From positions 61,232 through 125,231 of the forward strand of contig JASANC010001188.1 of NCBI GenBank assembly GCA_030248135.1: a stretch of 64,000 bases of DNA. The letters are read 5' to 3'. The notes below the pieces were generated by a model. It searched no databases, was not told where the DNA came from, and saw nothing but the letters and a program-made list of their open reading frames with translations. The translations under genes were made by a program, and so were the position numbers. Below, in pieces: positions 32,870-45,100 of this stretch. Every line of letters begins with the position of its first letter. Within the stretch, counting starts at the first letter, position 1. Origin of the DNA: Theristus sp. LFF4_11 (taxonomy: Eukaryota; Nematoda; Chromadorea; Monhysterida; Xyalidae).

Positions 32870-34220
32870 TCGTTGGTGACTGAAAGATCTTTGGGCATAC
32901 CGATTGTTAGACGATGTTTTATTTCTGAAGAAAGTTTCAAGTCATCATTTCTTGTTCTACGTTGTCGACTAACAGGGCAATATTTGTCTGAGGTGCTACC
33001 GTAGTTATTTTGCGTTGCAAAAACTTTTTCCAACAGCTCTAATAATATTCTTCCAATCGTGTAGTGGTAGTGTTTATTGTTCTTTCTCTTTCCCTCTCTC
33101 TTTGCTTATTCCAAAGTAAAAAAATTGCAAAAAAAACAGTTGTATCAGCATGATAAATTTGTAAACACGAAAGAAAATGTTCAACGTAAAACACAAACCA
33201 ATCAAGATTTGAAACAAAATACATACCGTACACAAAATGAAAAAATGTCAAGCTAAAAAAAATAATATGAAAATGTTACAAAGTAGAATGTGTTGAAAAT
33301 GTTTCTGGTGTATAAGTGTGTAAACCGCATGACCGGAACAGAACAAAAAAAGAAAACAGAATGAAAAATACAATCGAACAGAAAAAAACACGTACTTTTG
33401 ATCAATCTTCAATTTCAAAGAAATCCACACATCAAAAAATCACTTCACCGAATATACAATTCACAACGCTGTGATGCTTGTTTTCGAAACAACCCAATTT
33501 CTAAAACGGTGTATCTGCAAACAGTTTTTTGGAATATTTTTACAGAACCTCCCCCAAAATGTGAAATAATTTTTCTTGTTGGAAATTAGCTTCAAAAGTG
33601 TGATGCAAAAAAGTGAAAACACAATCGTAATTTAACAGAGATCACAGAATCCTTTTTCTACCGGTTGAAACGCTTCTCATTATAATCGAACATTACTGAC
33701 ACAACCAATCAACATGCGCCTAGTTCTGAACAACCAAGTCAGCAATCAGAATATGAAAGTGTACATGCGATAAAAACAGCTTAAAGAGTAATTTGGGAGA
33801 CAAACTAAATAAGTTTGAACTACAATTGCCATTAGTACCGTATAACGACAAAAGATGATTAAAATAAAAAAGAACGTATAAATTGAAAATACGGTTTTTA
33901 CAGGAATGAGAAGAAATTACAACAAATAACCGAAGAATAAATAGCAAAACACCATAGAAAACTCTTCTGATCGAATCATTACAGAAGAAGTGTTTTATTA
34001 TACAAATACTTTTTTTTAAAAAGGTAGGTCAGTTAGAAAAGCTTTGCAACAGTGGCTAAAAAACTTTTTCTTCAACGACGAGGCAACGTAGAAGGTCGGC
34101 GCGATTTTTCGCTGAAAAAATGCTTGTGGTAAGAAGCTAAAAAAGACTCTCAGGCCCGTTTGATAGAAAAATAGTCCAATACTGCGAGTTGTGTGAACAG
34201 AAAAGCAGAAAACCACCATC
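32870..34220. other. Region between convergent genes, no gene seen
   Basis: AT-rich. Candidate poly(A) signals for the plus gene are AATAAA at about 33863 and 33936. For the minus gene, AATAAA (TTTATT on +) is at 33994-33999, about 225 bases after its stop codon. Confidence 0.5.
33994..33999 (-). terminator. Poly(A) signal candidate of the FERM/PDZ gene
   Basis: A canonical AATAAA on the minus strand downstream of the proposed stop at 34221-34223. Confidence 0.4.
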
Positions 34221-34771
34221 TCACCGTATCACTTGTATAGTGACGTGGCCTTGCACCTTTTTGAGCATATCAACCACTTCCATTGGACTTCGTTCCAGTA
34301 CCGATTGGTCATTAATCTGTGAATAGCGCAACATCGTAAAGTCGTCAAGTTTAGTCGTAGCGAAAAATTTTAGAATCCAACAAGAAAACTTGTTTCATAT
34401 TTTGCTCTGTATACTCTGTGTGTGACTAAACCATGTGCCGTAAAAAAGCCGCAAATAAATTCGCAATATAATAAAGTAAACTAGTCAACGATAGCTGACA
34501 CTGGAGGAAAACAGATTTGCTAACGAAGAACCGCACGATACTAACAAAAAATCTCAATCAATCTTGTCAAGAAACGCAATTTCATCGGCGCAAAACTGAC
34601 CACGGACAGTCGGTCGCCCACCCTGAGTCTGCCATCGAGCGCAGCGACCGAGCCCTCGCTGATCGTTCGGACGTAGACGCCGGTGCCACCAGCGACGGTC
34701 GCCAATGAAAGACCGAACGAGCCGCTCGACGGTTTCTCCAGTCGCACGTCGATCGTGTCGAACTCGGGGTC
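34221..34771 (-). CDS. PDZ3, two exons, and C-terminus
   Basis: 34601-34771 (57 codons): DVRLEKPSSGSFGLSLATV, GVYVRTISEGSVAALDGRL, RVGDRLSV. 34221-34316: INDQSVLERSPMEVVDMLKK then HVTIQVIR and TGA. The alpha-B start is Ser/Pro rather than His. The stop codon overlaps CG|GTGAGATG, so an extra downstream exon cannot be ruled out, but none was recognised. Confidence 0.85.
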
Positions 34772-36072
34772 CTGGTTTTTGTTGTTTTGTTTTTGTTTTT
34801 GTTTTGTTTCACTTTCTTTTTTTTCGTTTTCTTTCGTGAAACAAAGGAGCTCCGATACAACTGTGAGAACCAGCGTATAACATGGAGGCTACAAATGAAA
34901 ACCTATTTGGTTCTGCGGCGACCCAAGTGGTTTGTTTGTAGACGTTGAATGGGAATTTCTTTAATGCTTGATGGATGCGACAATACCAAAACCGATCGTA
35001 TCGCAAGCGTCCACAGACCGGCGTCAAGCATGAAACTGCTTTCCAATAATGTGGGCGCCTATTGAGTGGCCAGCGCCGCAGAACCACAAGCAAAGATAAT
35101 AACATAAAATGAATCACGGAAGCAAACAGACGAGGAGCCAAAGGAAAAACAAGTAAGCAACCAGACAGTTTCATGCTGTTCATGCAGTTTTCTCGGAGTT
35201 TCCTGCTTTTTCGCGAAATAAACTGGAATGGAATGGGAAATGGAAACAAAATGGCACAGACGAGAAGCCGAGACCAACCGCGTGCTGCTGTGTGAGCAGC
35301 TCGGTCGCCGTCGCACCGCCGGGCATCCGCAGCAGGCCGAGGGTCACCGGCGAGTCCGCAGTTTTCAGCATCGCCACCACCTCCTGATGCGACAGGCCCG
35401 CTGTTGAGCGACTGTTCACCTGGAGACACGAGCATGTGTGCAGTGGTCGGTTTGCGAAAAAATGATTGGTTAAAATAGAGTTTGCGAAAAAAGTGCAACC
35501 AATCAGCGGAAGTTTATTGTGTACACGGATCATTCATAAGGCTGGCTCCAGAAATGTGCACGGTACCAACAACCGGTGGGTTTCAGACGTCAAATATTAC
35601 AAACCACCATAACCAAAAACATCCCGCAGTTTTCGGCCGGTCGACCAATCAGCGTTTACAGTTTCAAACGGGCAGCCAGTCAGTTACGGCAGAAACAAAA
35701 TACTGCTCCATCTATTATTGATGTGATCTGCTCTGGCGCATCAGCTTGTGGCTTATCCATGCACCGCGCAACCGAGACTGGACAGAACTTTCCGTTCGGC
35801 TGATCCGTTCCCGTAAAAAAACAACCCATTGAAAATACGTATAATTTCTTTCAACGCCTGCAAACGCACTGCGTCGGTCGAAGCAACTTGTCACCCTCGT
35901 GGCCTGGTGGTGGTGCGTTGGACTCTTGTCTGTGCGCTCGGGGGATCAAGCCCCGCCGAGGGGTGTATATAGACACTTAATGACAGAGACAAACTCGATG
36001 GGCTCCCTGCTCAATGGCGTTCTGTACGCTTCTCTGGGTTAGCCATGGCGAAAAACATCGCCTAAAAATCCC

Positions 36073-36104
<32 letters not shown>

Positions 36105-39100
36105 CCGAACAGACGAGACCTAACCTGTACGAGTCGATCGCCCGGGCGCAGGTTGTCGCAGCCGAGCGCCGGCTGCCCGACGAGCGCCTTGACGTAGATG
36201 TGTCGGCGGTGTTGGCCGGCGCCCGCGATCTTGATGCCCAACGAGCCGGTGTCGTTCTTTTCAAGCACCACCGTGATTGGTTCGCCCTGTGTATGGCGCA
36301 AAATTCCAAATTTTAGTAGAATAAATTACAGTTTTGTGCAGGCATTTTTTTGCGGTGAAGTGTCGTGGCTTGGTTTGCACAGAATGCACGCATTCATTCA
36401 CGTGACCACCAACCAATCAGCCTGTTGGATATGTTATTGAGTTAGACCGTAGACGACATTGGATAAATAATGAGACTGATGTTAGATTGAAGTGATAAAT
36501 TACACTGAAGTTGGAGAAAGGAGAACAATCTGTCTGTCATGGAGAATCGCACTGTAGCTTGCGTTTTATCAATCCAATTGAGCCCCATATTTTGCCAAGA
36601 CCACACGACCACTTAGCGCACTCCATTAAAAAAGGAAGTTAAAAAATCGGTTTCTTTAACCATAAAAATGCACCACTTTCAACCGTTTTAAGCTTGTCAT
36701 ACATATTCACAAGCAATCAGCAAGCGAAGCTTGAAAAACGACGCTGAAAACCAGCAGCTGAACACTGTACAACACTACCGCCTAACAAAACAAAAGCCCA
36801 CCAGCGCCACGAATAATGCCAGAAAAAATACCCAAACGCACCGAAAGCCCAACCAAACGCCACGCACAATGCCAAAAAACGTACCAATCTCTCCCACTCG
36901 TCCTCGACGGCGTCCTCAGCGTCCGCCTCATCCATCTGCTCGGTCCAGTCGACCGTGTCCGAGGTTCTCGAGTCGACACGATAGCGATCGGAGCGCTTGT
37001 TGCTTTTATTGTTTGCATCTGTTGCCGCCGGTGTCGTCGTAGTCGCCTGTGTCGACATCGGCGTGTCCAACGAGTGCTGCGTCTCGAAACGCGGTTCATC
37101 GTCCGAGGCCGAGCTCGACGTGAGCACCTACAGTAGTGTTTGCGATTTAAAAGGTCGTTCAGTTGTGTTTTATTCGGGTAAAACAGCGAAAATAGCAGTG
37201 AAACACACGGCACGACACACGAGCCATTGGAAAACTTGTCGCTTTTTATCAGTTTTTTAAAATTCAATCGAAGATGTTATTGGCCGTGAAATCTCGGAAT
37301 CATACGCGACACAGCAACCAACACGTGGTACCTGGTGCAGGTCAGAAATGAGTTCTTTATTGGTAGACGCATTCTTGCTGCGAATTTACGCCATTGTGAA
37401 TATGATTCATAAATGACCGAGTCTCTCAAGACAGTCCCAGCAAGTAATATCAATTTTTCTAAAGTTTTAATTTTTTTGACTGAATGCGTGCGCATACGTG
37501 GAAAGAAAACTAGTTTCAATCTTTAAGTGGCAATTCAAAGTCGTCTAAGTTGTTCCGACCTATGTAGGAGGGGACTCGGATGACTTTACCAATTTTCAAT
37601 TCCCGCGTCATCCATGAATCCAATCTATGCGCGCATTGAGTTCCGGGACCAACATAAAAAAGATCCATACCTTGTGCCGTGCGGCCGGTCTCACCGGCTG
37701 ATGCGCCTGATGTGCGTGCCGATGTTGGCCTGATGAGCCAGCAGTCGTCATCAGCGACTCGTCTTCGGAACTGTCGAAGTAGCCGCCGCCGTAGTTCGGC
37801 TGTTTCGCCGGCGGTAGGCCGACGCCGCTGTCCTCCATTGGTCCGCCGCGAGCTGAGAATGAAAGAAACAAAACGTATTTCAAGGGCTGTTTACTGATTG
37901 GCTAGATTCGCGCCAAATAGCCAATCATCCAGAGGGCTCTGGTTCTGGTTAGTGAGCATGTAATCGAGTGTCACACATTGTGTCGCGATTCCATAACAAC
38001 CAGACCAGAACAGTCGCAAAGATCACGGTCACAACGAGACCGCCAGGCAAAATCGGCACTAACGAAATCAACAAAAATCGACAGAAAAAAATGGAGCGGC
38101 TCGCTCACCGCCGTCAGACGCTTGCTGCTGCTGCTGCCGCGACGACGCCGCCGGTGGAATCGCGAATTCGCCGGAGCAGCGCGAGTCCAGCGACTCGATC
38201 GAGTGTCCGTGCGCGCCGTTCGGCAGCGTCAGCGACTGCGTTTGCGCCGTCATCTTGACGCCGATCATGTCGGAGCGAGCTCGCGTGTGCGGCTGCAGCG
38301 TCGATGGCGACACGGCGTTGGCGGTCGACGGTGTCCGCGTTTGAGCGTCCGTCGGCGCTGGAACGCCGCCGCGCTGTACGTCTCGGAGGATGTCGGCGCT
38401 ACTGAACGCAGGCAACGCCGTCTCGTGCATCTGCTCGATGTCCGTACGCGCGCGCTGCCGGTTCGCCTGTACACAAATGGTTTGCGTCGCCGAATTTCCT
38501 GCTGTTCATACAGTTTTATCGGAGTTTCCTGCTTTTTCGCGAAACAAAATAGACGGATGGATGGACAGAAAATTGCGCGCAGCTGTTCTGCAGCTGTTTT
38601 TTTTCGGTCAGAAATCGAGGAAATAGTGAATGATACAGTCTTATGAGTTGTTGTTATATGCAATGTTGACAATATCACGCTCGAAGCTGATTGTATCTAA
38701 TATGAATGAAATGGCGGACAGGAAATAGTGGGTAGGAAAATCAAACTGTTGTTGAATGACAAGTGTTTTCCGCTCCGTAAGCGTATGTTCGATATATCCA
38801 CGCGCGAATTTGAGCGCAAGTTTGAGCGCACCACAAAAAACAACCGCTCAAGCAGACCGATGCGTTGTGTTGTCGTACAGCAAAACGGAATAAAAAAAAA
38901 TCACAAAAAGCGGAGAATTCGATTTAAAAAAAGGGCGAGTTCGAAACGGACCGGTCGATTCGGCGACGAATGACTGGCGCCCGTCGGCAGCGTCGCGTCC
39001 AGCAGCGCAGCCGCCTGTGCGCTCATCGTCGTTGACTTCGGGTGAGCGGCGTCGACGGGCTGGGCGCCAGCGCTACGATCGAACTGCTCTCGATGTTGCT

Positions 39101-42100
39101 GCTGTTGATTGTTGCCGACCGACTCCTCGCTCGACGACAGTAGACCTGAAGATCAGCGCAAAAAACTATGAACGGATTGTTAGACTCGTTGTCTGTGCGC
39201 TCGGGGGATTGAGCCCCGCCCGAGCGGTGTATATAGGCACTTGATGACAGAGAAAACTCGATGGGCGCCCTACTCAATGGCGTTCTGTACGCTTCTCTCG
39301 GTTAGCCCTGGCTAAAAACATCGCCTAAACTCCTAACAACAACAACAACAACAATATAAACGGATTGTTACGACTGCTTGCAATAAACAGTGTGATCAAC
39401 AGAAATTCAAATCAGTCAACGCACGATCAGTAATCTAGGCGATGATTTTAGCCACAGCCAACCCAGAAACGCGTACAAAGAACGCCGCCAAGTGGGGCGC
39501 CCGTCGAGTTTTCCCTGCCATCATGTGCCGGCAGATCGTGTCGGCGAGACTCGATCCCGCGAACGCGCAGGCGAAAAAAAACCAACACGCTACCACACAG
39601 GCCACGAGAGTAAATGTGCGGGTAAGTTTTATGCGTTCACCAGAATTTCCATTCATCACAGCTGGATGCTATGACGGCTGTTTATTGAATTACAACGAGA
39701 CTTGAATCAAACTAACGTCCACCAAACTGCATGTCCAACCGAAACTGGAACCGAAACTCAAAAAAGCCACCTTTCAATCTCGCGACGACAATGTTCACAT
39801 CCAGTTCAGCGTCTTTGACGACGGAGACGGCGTAGTGACGGTTCTGACCGGCTAACGGGCGACCATTGATCGAGAGCAGCTTGTCGCCTGGGCAAATTGA
39901 GACAACAACTTTAAAAAAAGTATTTAGCGAATTTTATAGAGAGAACTCCACTCCATGGACTCCACAGTTCAGCCAGTCCAACTGTTGTGTGAAAAGGTTG
40001 TTATTCGATTGCACACACGACATACCAGTTAAAGTGAAAAAAATGACATTCCGCTACAATCGTATTCGCTTATTGGTTGCCTCACGACAGTTTACGCCCA
40101 ATTACACCCCCTTGTCATTGCCAGTGCACCGAGTCAGCATACAAAAGTTTTATCGAAATTTTCGTGTCTCCGAACCACGCACATGCCGTTCATACAGTTT
40201 TATCAAAGTTTCCGGCTTTTTCGCGAAATAAAATGGAATGGAATGGAATGGAAAAAGTACATTTCCGAGCCCCTGCCCGAACCAAAAAAGTATACAGACC
40301 GATCTTCAGTCGTCCCTGCAGTTCGGCCGGTCCACCGGGCGTCATCGACTTCACATAGATGCCCTTGATGCCCTGCACCTCACCGTCGACCAGCGTCAGA
40401 CCGAGTCCGTAACGGGGATCCTTGATCAGGCGCACTTTGAACTGGACGAACTCCGGCTGGCGGCCACCGCCGCCGGCGCCCGCAGCACTCCACGGGGAAA
40501 GACTGTTGTTCGGCTCGTTGTTGTTGTTGTTGGTCGCGTTTAGCGCCGCGTCACGTTCGATTCGATCGAGTAGACTTACTGAAATCGGCCGTGTTTTGAG
40601 AGTTGCGTCGGACGGTGGTTGTGGGTTGGTTCGATTTCAAGTGCAAGTGATTACTGGCGAAGAAAACAGTCGACTGATAGTGTGCGAAAAATGTTTCCAA
40701 GATAGTGGCTAACGAGACCTGTCTCACGAGACCCGTGGCCTATCACATAGTTTTGTGGGTTAGTTTTTTAGGGTCATTGCTTTAGGAGTGATTTGTTGAC
40801 ACTAGTAGCCATTTTAGTAGCCACGTGGCTACTAGTGGGTCAACACATCACTCCAAATGCAATGACTCTAATAAACTAACCCACATACCGTATTACCTCC
40901 AATAAACCCCATGGGGGAATAATACGTCAGCGACTTTTAGGGGTGGGGGTTTATTGGTGGTGGTGGGGGGGTTATTATTTACAAACAAATTCTAGGGGTT
41001 GGGGTTTGTTGAAAAATGGCAAAAATACCTTGCATGGCAGGCAAGAAAATCGCAGAAACTTCTACTTTTCACAGAGATTTCCTTTTGTAACAGCCTTTTG
41101 TAATGAAATTACCATTAACTCATCCCTTTGGGGCCTTTGGTAGCACAATTTCACCAATGTCACTGCATTCAGCCACTGAATTCGCTGGGTATGTGTTTCA
41201 AACAGGTTTCCAATTAACCCCCATGGGGGATTATTTGTGGGAGGGGGGGGATTATTCGGAAACTTGTCGTGGGGGTGGGGGTTTATTGGTGGGGGGATTA
41301 ATGGTGGGGGGGGGGGTTTGATGGGGGTAATACGGTATCGCCAGCTACTGAGCCGAGACTGAAATGGCGGAATCACGGCAGCTCTGCTGCGCTGAGGCAA
41401 CCAATCAGTGCGTGAAATTCAAATACAGCAGTTCAGTTAGTCGGCTCAACTATAGTTTTTTTTTTCTTTTTTTTGAATTTCAAAATCAAAATACGATGGC
41501 ACCACAACTCGGCCGAATAATTCAACGAAAAACACGCCCGAAACTCAATCAGACAACTCGCCATCGCCGCCGGTGAAATTTGACGAATTCGCGGACGGCT
41601 CGGGCAGCGTTCGATCGCGCGACGCGACGCTGACATCGAGCACTTGAGCACCGGAGGACGACGAGTTGTGTTGCTGTGCGCTCAGGTTCAAGTGGCTGGC
41701 CGGCGTTAGTTCGTCATTCAGGAGTGGACCTGTAAAACGGGCCGTCGATACAAATGCATTCATGGTTCCTGGTCCTTTTCTCTGGCTCCGATTTTCTATT
41801 GACGTGTTTTCAAGGTCATTGGTTCGGTGTTTCGCTTTTGTTTTGTTTTGCAGCGACGGACTTGGAAGAACATTTGAAAAGTTGTTGGGGGTGTTCGGAT
41901 TACTGGCGCCAACGGAACATATAACATGATTGTTTCGATTGATCAAGAAACGAAATACAACGGTGAACTCCTGATAACGTGCATCATACTCTAATCAATC
42001 AATTCAATGGCGCTCTGGGATACAAAACGAAAAGCCATCAAGCGCCAACGAAGTTGCATCTATCACTCCAACCAACCCACCAGTGCTGATATTATTCAGT

Positions 42101-45100
42101 CGATCGTGCAACTCGTGTCCATTCGCGCCCAGCATGATGCGCTGCTCAATCTTGCGTCGTCGCTCGAGCGTCGCTTGTTGCTGTTGTTGGGCGATCTTTT
42201 CATCCGGCGACGTTTCACGCGACAGATCGCCCGTTCCGGAGTCGGCACTGCAATACAAGAAAGAAGAAAAACGTAAAAAGCAGTTCCGGAATTTATCGTT
42301 TATATTATGCGATGACAACTGATTTGAGTGGGCACAGAAAGACACCAATGATTCGGTGCAGCTGCCGCAATGTTCACCCGATTTGTCACCGCTCGCGGCC
42401 AGGTGGTAGTGCGTTAGACTACAGTCTGTGCGCTCGGGGGATCGAGCCCCGCGCCTGAGTGGCTGAGTGGATAGCACTTGGGACTTCCAATCGGAAGGCC
42501 CGGGTTCGAATCCGCTCGTGACCACTCGGCTGCCCCGGGTTGCGTGCGGCTTAATGGTTCGGCAGCATAAACGTCGGCTTTCTTGATTCACAAGATTGCT
42601 GTTCCGGTGGCGAGGAGCTTAATGACATCGCGCCCATGCATACCAGCGCAGCTTGCCCAACGCCCACTTCTATAGAAGAAAAACTGCTTCCAACGTCGCA
42701 GCCCATGTGGTGGACAATAAAAAATTGCGACACTACCTTTCCCCAAGGGCGTTGGGTACGGATAAAAAGGGGGCAACAAACAACAACAACAACAACATCG
42801 AGCCCCGCCGAGGGGTGTATAGGCACTTAATGACAGAGGCAAACTCGATGGGCGCCCTACTCAATGGCGTTCTGTACGCTTTTTCCGGGTTAGCCCGGGC
42901 TAAAAAACATCGCCCAAAATCGCAACAACCGATCGCGAACCTTCCCGTAGAAGGCAACGTCGCCGAGATCGCCGCCGCATCGCGCAGTCGGATCGATCCG
43001 TCCGAGGCCTGCGCCGCTCGTCGAAGTTTCAGGCCGAAGCGATGCTGTAGACTCGCAAACTTCACAAAGTAGCCGCTTCTGAAATTAAAATGCAACAACA
43101 TGCTCACTGATGGTTGGTGTTCGAAGGGACACTCGTTCTCGGTTTTGGCTGCTGGCTGATTGGATGAGCTGAGAGATCGTCAGGTAGGCCAGATTCAGAT
43201 TCAGATTCAGATTGTTTATTAAGTCATAGCAAACAGACGAAAAACATTTGGATCAACCGTTCCTAGTATAACTCTCAAAGACGGGTACAACTGTCCCAAA
43301 AAAATGCAAAACACAAGCTAACAGGCAGCAAACGATAACATGCCTCTATATTGATTGATCAACCGATAACAATTGATTACTGTTTTCTCGCTTGACCCAT
43401 GTCTCTGTACAATACCAATCCGTCCGTCCGATCAATTCAAACACACTGAACACCCGCCAACATTCGTGTGTGCTCATCGACAAGAAAAAAAGCGCGCTTA
43501 CTTTTTGTAATCGTCCGTATAAAAAACGATCGCGTTTTTCGGCGTCGACGATTTGCCGGCGTGCAGCGTGCTCTGCTGCATGTGCAACACGGTGCTCGAT
43601 GCATGGCCCGTTTGCGGCACGATGATGAAACGCTTCCGATCGAACTGCAGCGTTTGCGTCGTGTGCCACGGATGCTGCGACAGCGGACGACGCTCGCCGC
43701 GCTGAAGAAGTTTAGGAAAAAATCATTGCGAAATTGCGAAATGGTGAAACGGTTAAAAAAAATATTGCGAAATTGCGAAATGAGGAAAAGTTGCGCCGAT
43801 ATGAAGAGAAGATAAAAGATAAAAAGTAAAACTGGCGTTTATTGATAAATCGAAATTATAACAATCAGGGAACACGACGGACGTTTCAACGAGGATAACT
43901 GATCAGCGGTGAAGCCCGAAGTCCAGCTAATTAGCCAGTCGAAAGGTCAAAATCGTGTGGTAGAAATGATTCGCCGTACACACATGCGCGCATTACAACC
44001 AATCAGCAAGTTCAACTCAAGTTTAACAAACCAGCTGAAACTAGCGCAGGTCAGTTAAAATTCCCCAAAGCGCACCGACTCTGAGCTGAGTTGCGAGAAA
44101 TCGGGGGGGGGCACCATTCGCCCATTTTTTCGTTCCTATTCTCATACAAACTCTCTTTTTCACTTTCCATTTTAGCTGCCCCTACATACAACCATCTCCT
44201 TCATTTTCCATTCCAGTTGCCCCTACATACAACCATCTCCTTCATTTTCCATTCCAGCTACCCCTCCCCACTAAAGCCAACCAACCCCCATCCAACCAAC
44301 CATCTCCTCGAACACGATGATGCCGCGCGGCATCAGCCCCACCCAGAGCGGCGTGCCGGTGTCCGGATCGCCGAGCGGCGTATTGCCGAGGTTCGTCGAC
44401 GGTTTCGTCCGATAGACGCGATGAAAGTGAATGCCGTACTCTCGCTGCGTCTGGCACATCTTCAGGTACTCCTGTTCCGCTTCGTCCGCCGACATGCCGG
44501 CGTACTGCGAGTGCAGCTCGGTCAACACGGTGCGGATGCGTTCTTCGGCGTGCTGGTCGCGGATGAGCAGGTGACGCTGGAAGAAGACGGGCAGCATGTG
44601 TTCGGTTAGGATTAGGAGTCGCAAAGTTGTTCAGTTCGGTCTGGCTGGCTGGTTTTGAAAGTTTCAATCAATCATTGGATCATTGATTTATCAAGTTGTT
44701 ACCTTGTGCGTGCATTTTGCTGGACATGTCACGGCGCCAAATTAAACAGAACAGAATAGAGCAACAAAACTCCGGATTGAAAAACGACCATAACGAAACA
44801 AGAAAAACTCTGTGAACACTAGTCAGCCGTTTGCATCCAAAAATCACCGCAACAGCATGAAAACAATGCAGTGAAACGGATTTTACACTTGATCATGGAA
44901 AAAGCACAAGATTTCTCCAAAGTTTCTGAACCACCAAAACCGCCAAGCACCCCCCACAAAAATGACGGACATGAGGCAAATGGTGGTCCGGGTGGAAGTA
45001 TTTCAGCGCGTCAAAGTCGGCCGGTCGATCGCCGCACTCGGCCTGCATCGAGATTGCGGCCAACTGGAACGCAGTGTCCCTGTCCGTCTGTAGTCGTTCG

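Noticed and set aside
34809..35498. 229-codon minus-strand frame starting MHFFRKLYF
   Set aside because: It runs through a PDZ2 exon out of frame and on into intron sequence on both sides. The true PDZ2 reading is in another frame with clear splice sites.
42453..42527. Functional tRNA gene (anticodon-loop-like TTCCAA)
   Set aside because: A and B boxes are perfect, but the anticodon stem pairs poorly, the acceptor ends do not pair, and the segment continues into a SINE body with a CAA tail and target duplication.
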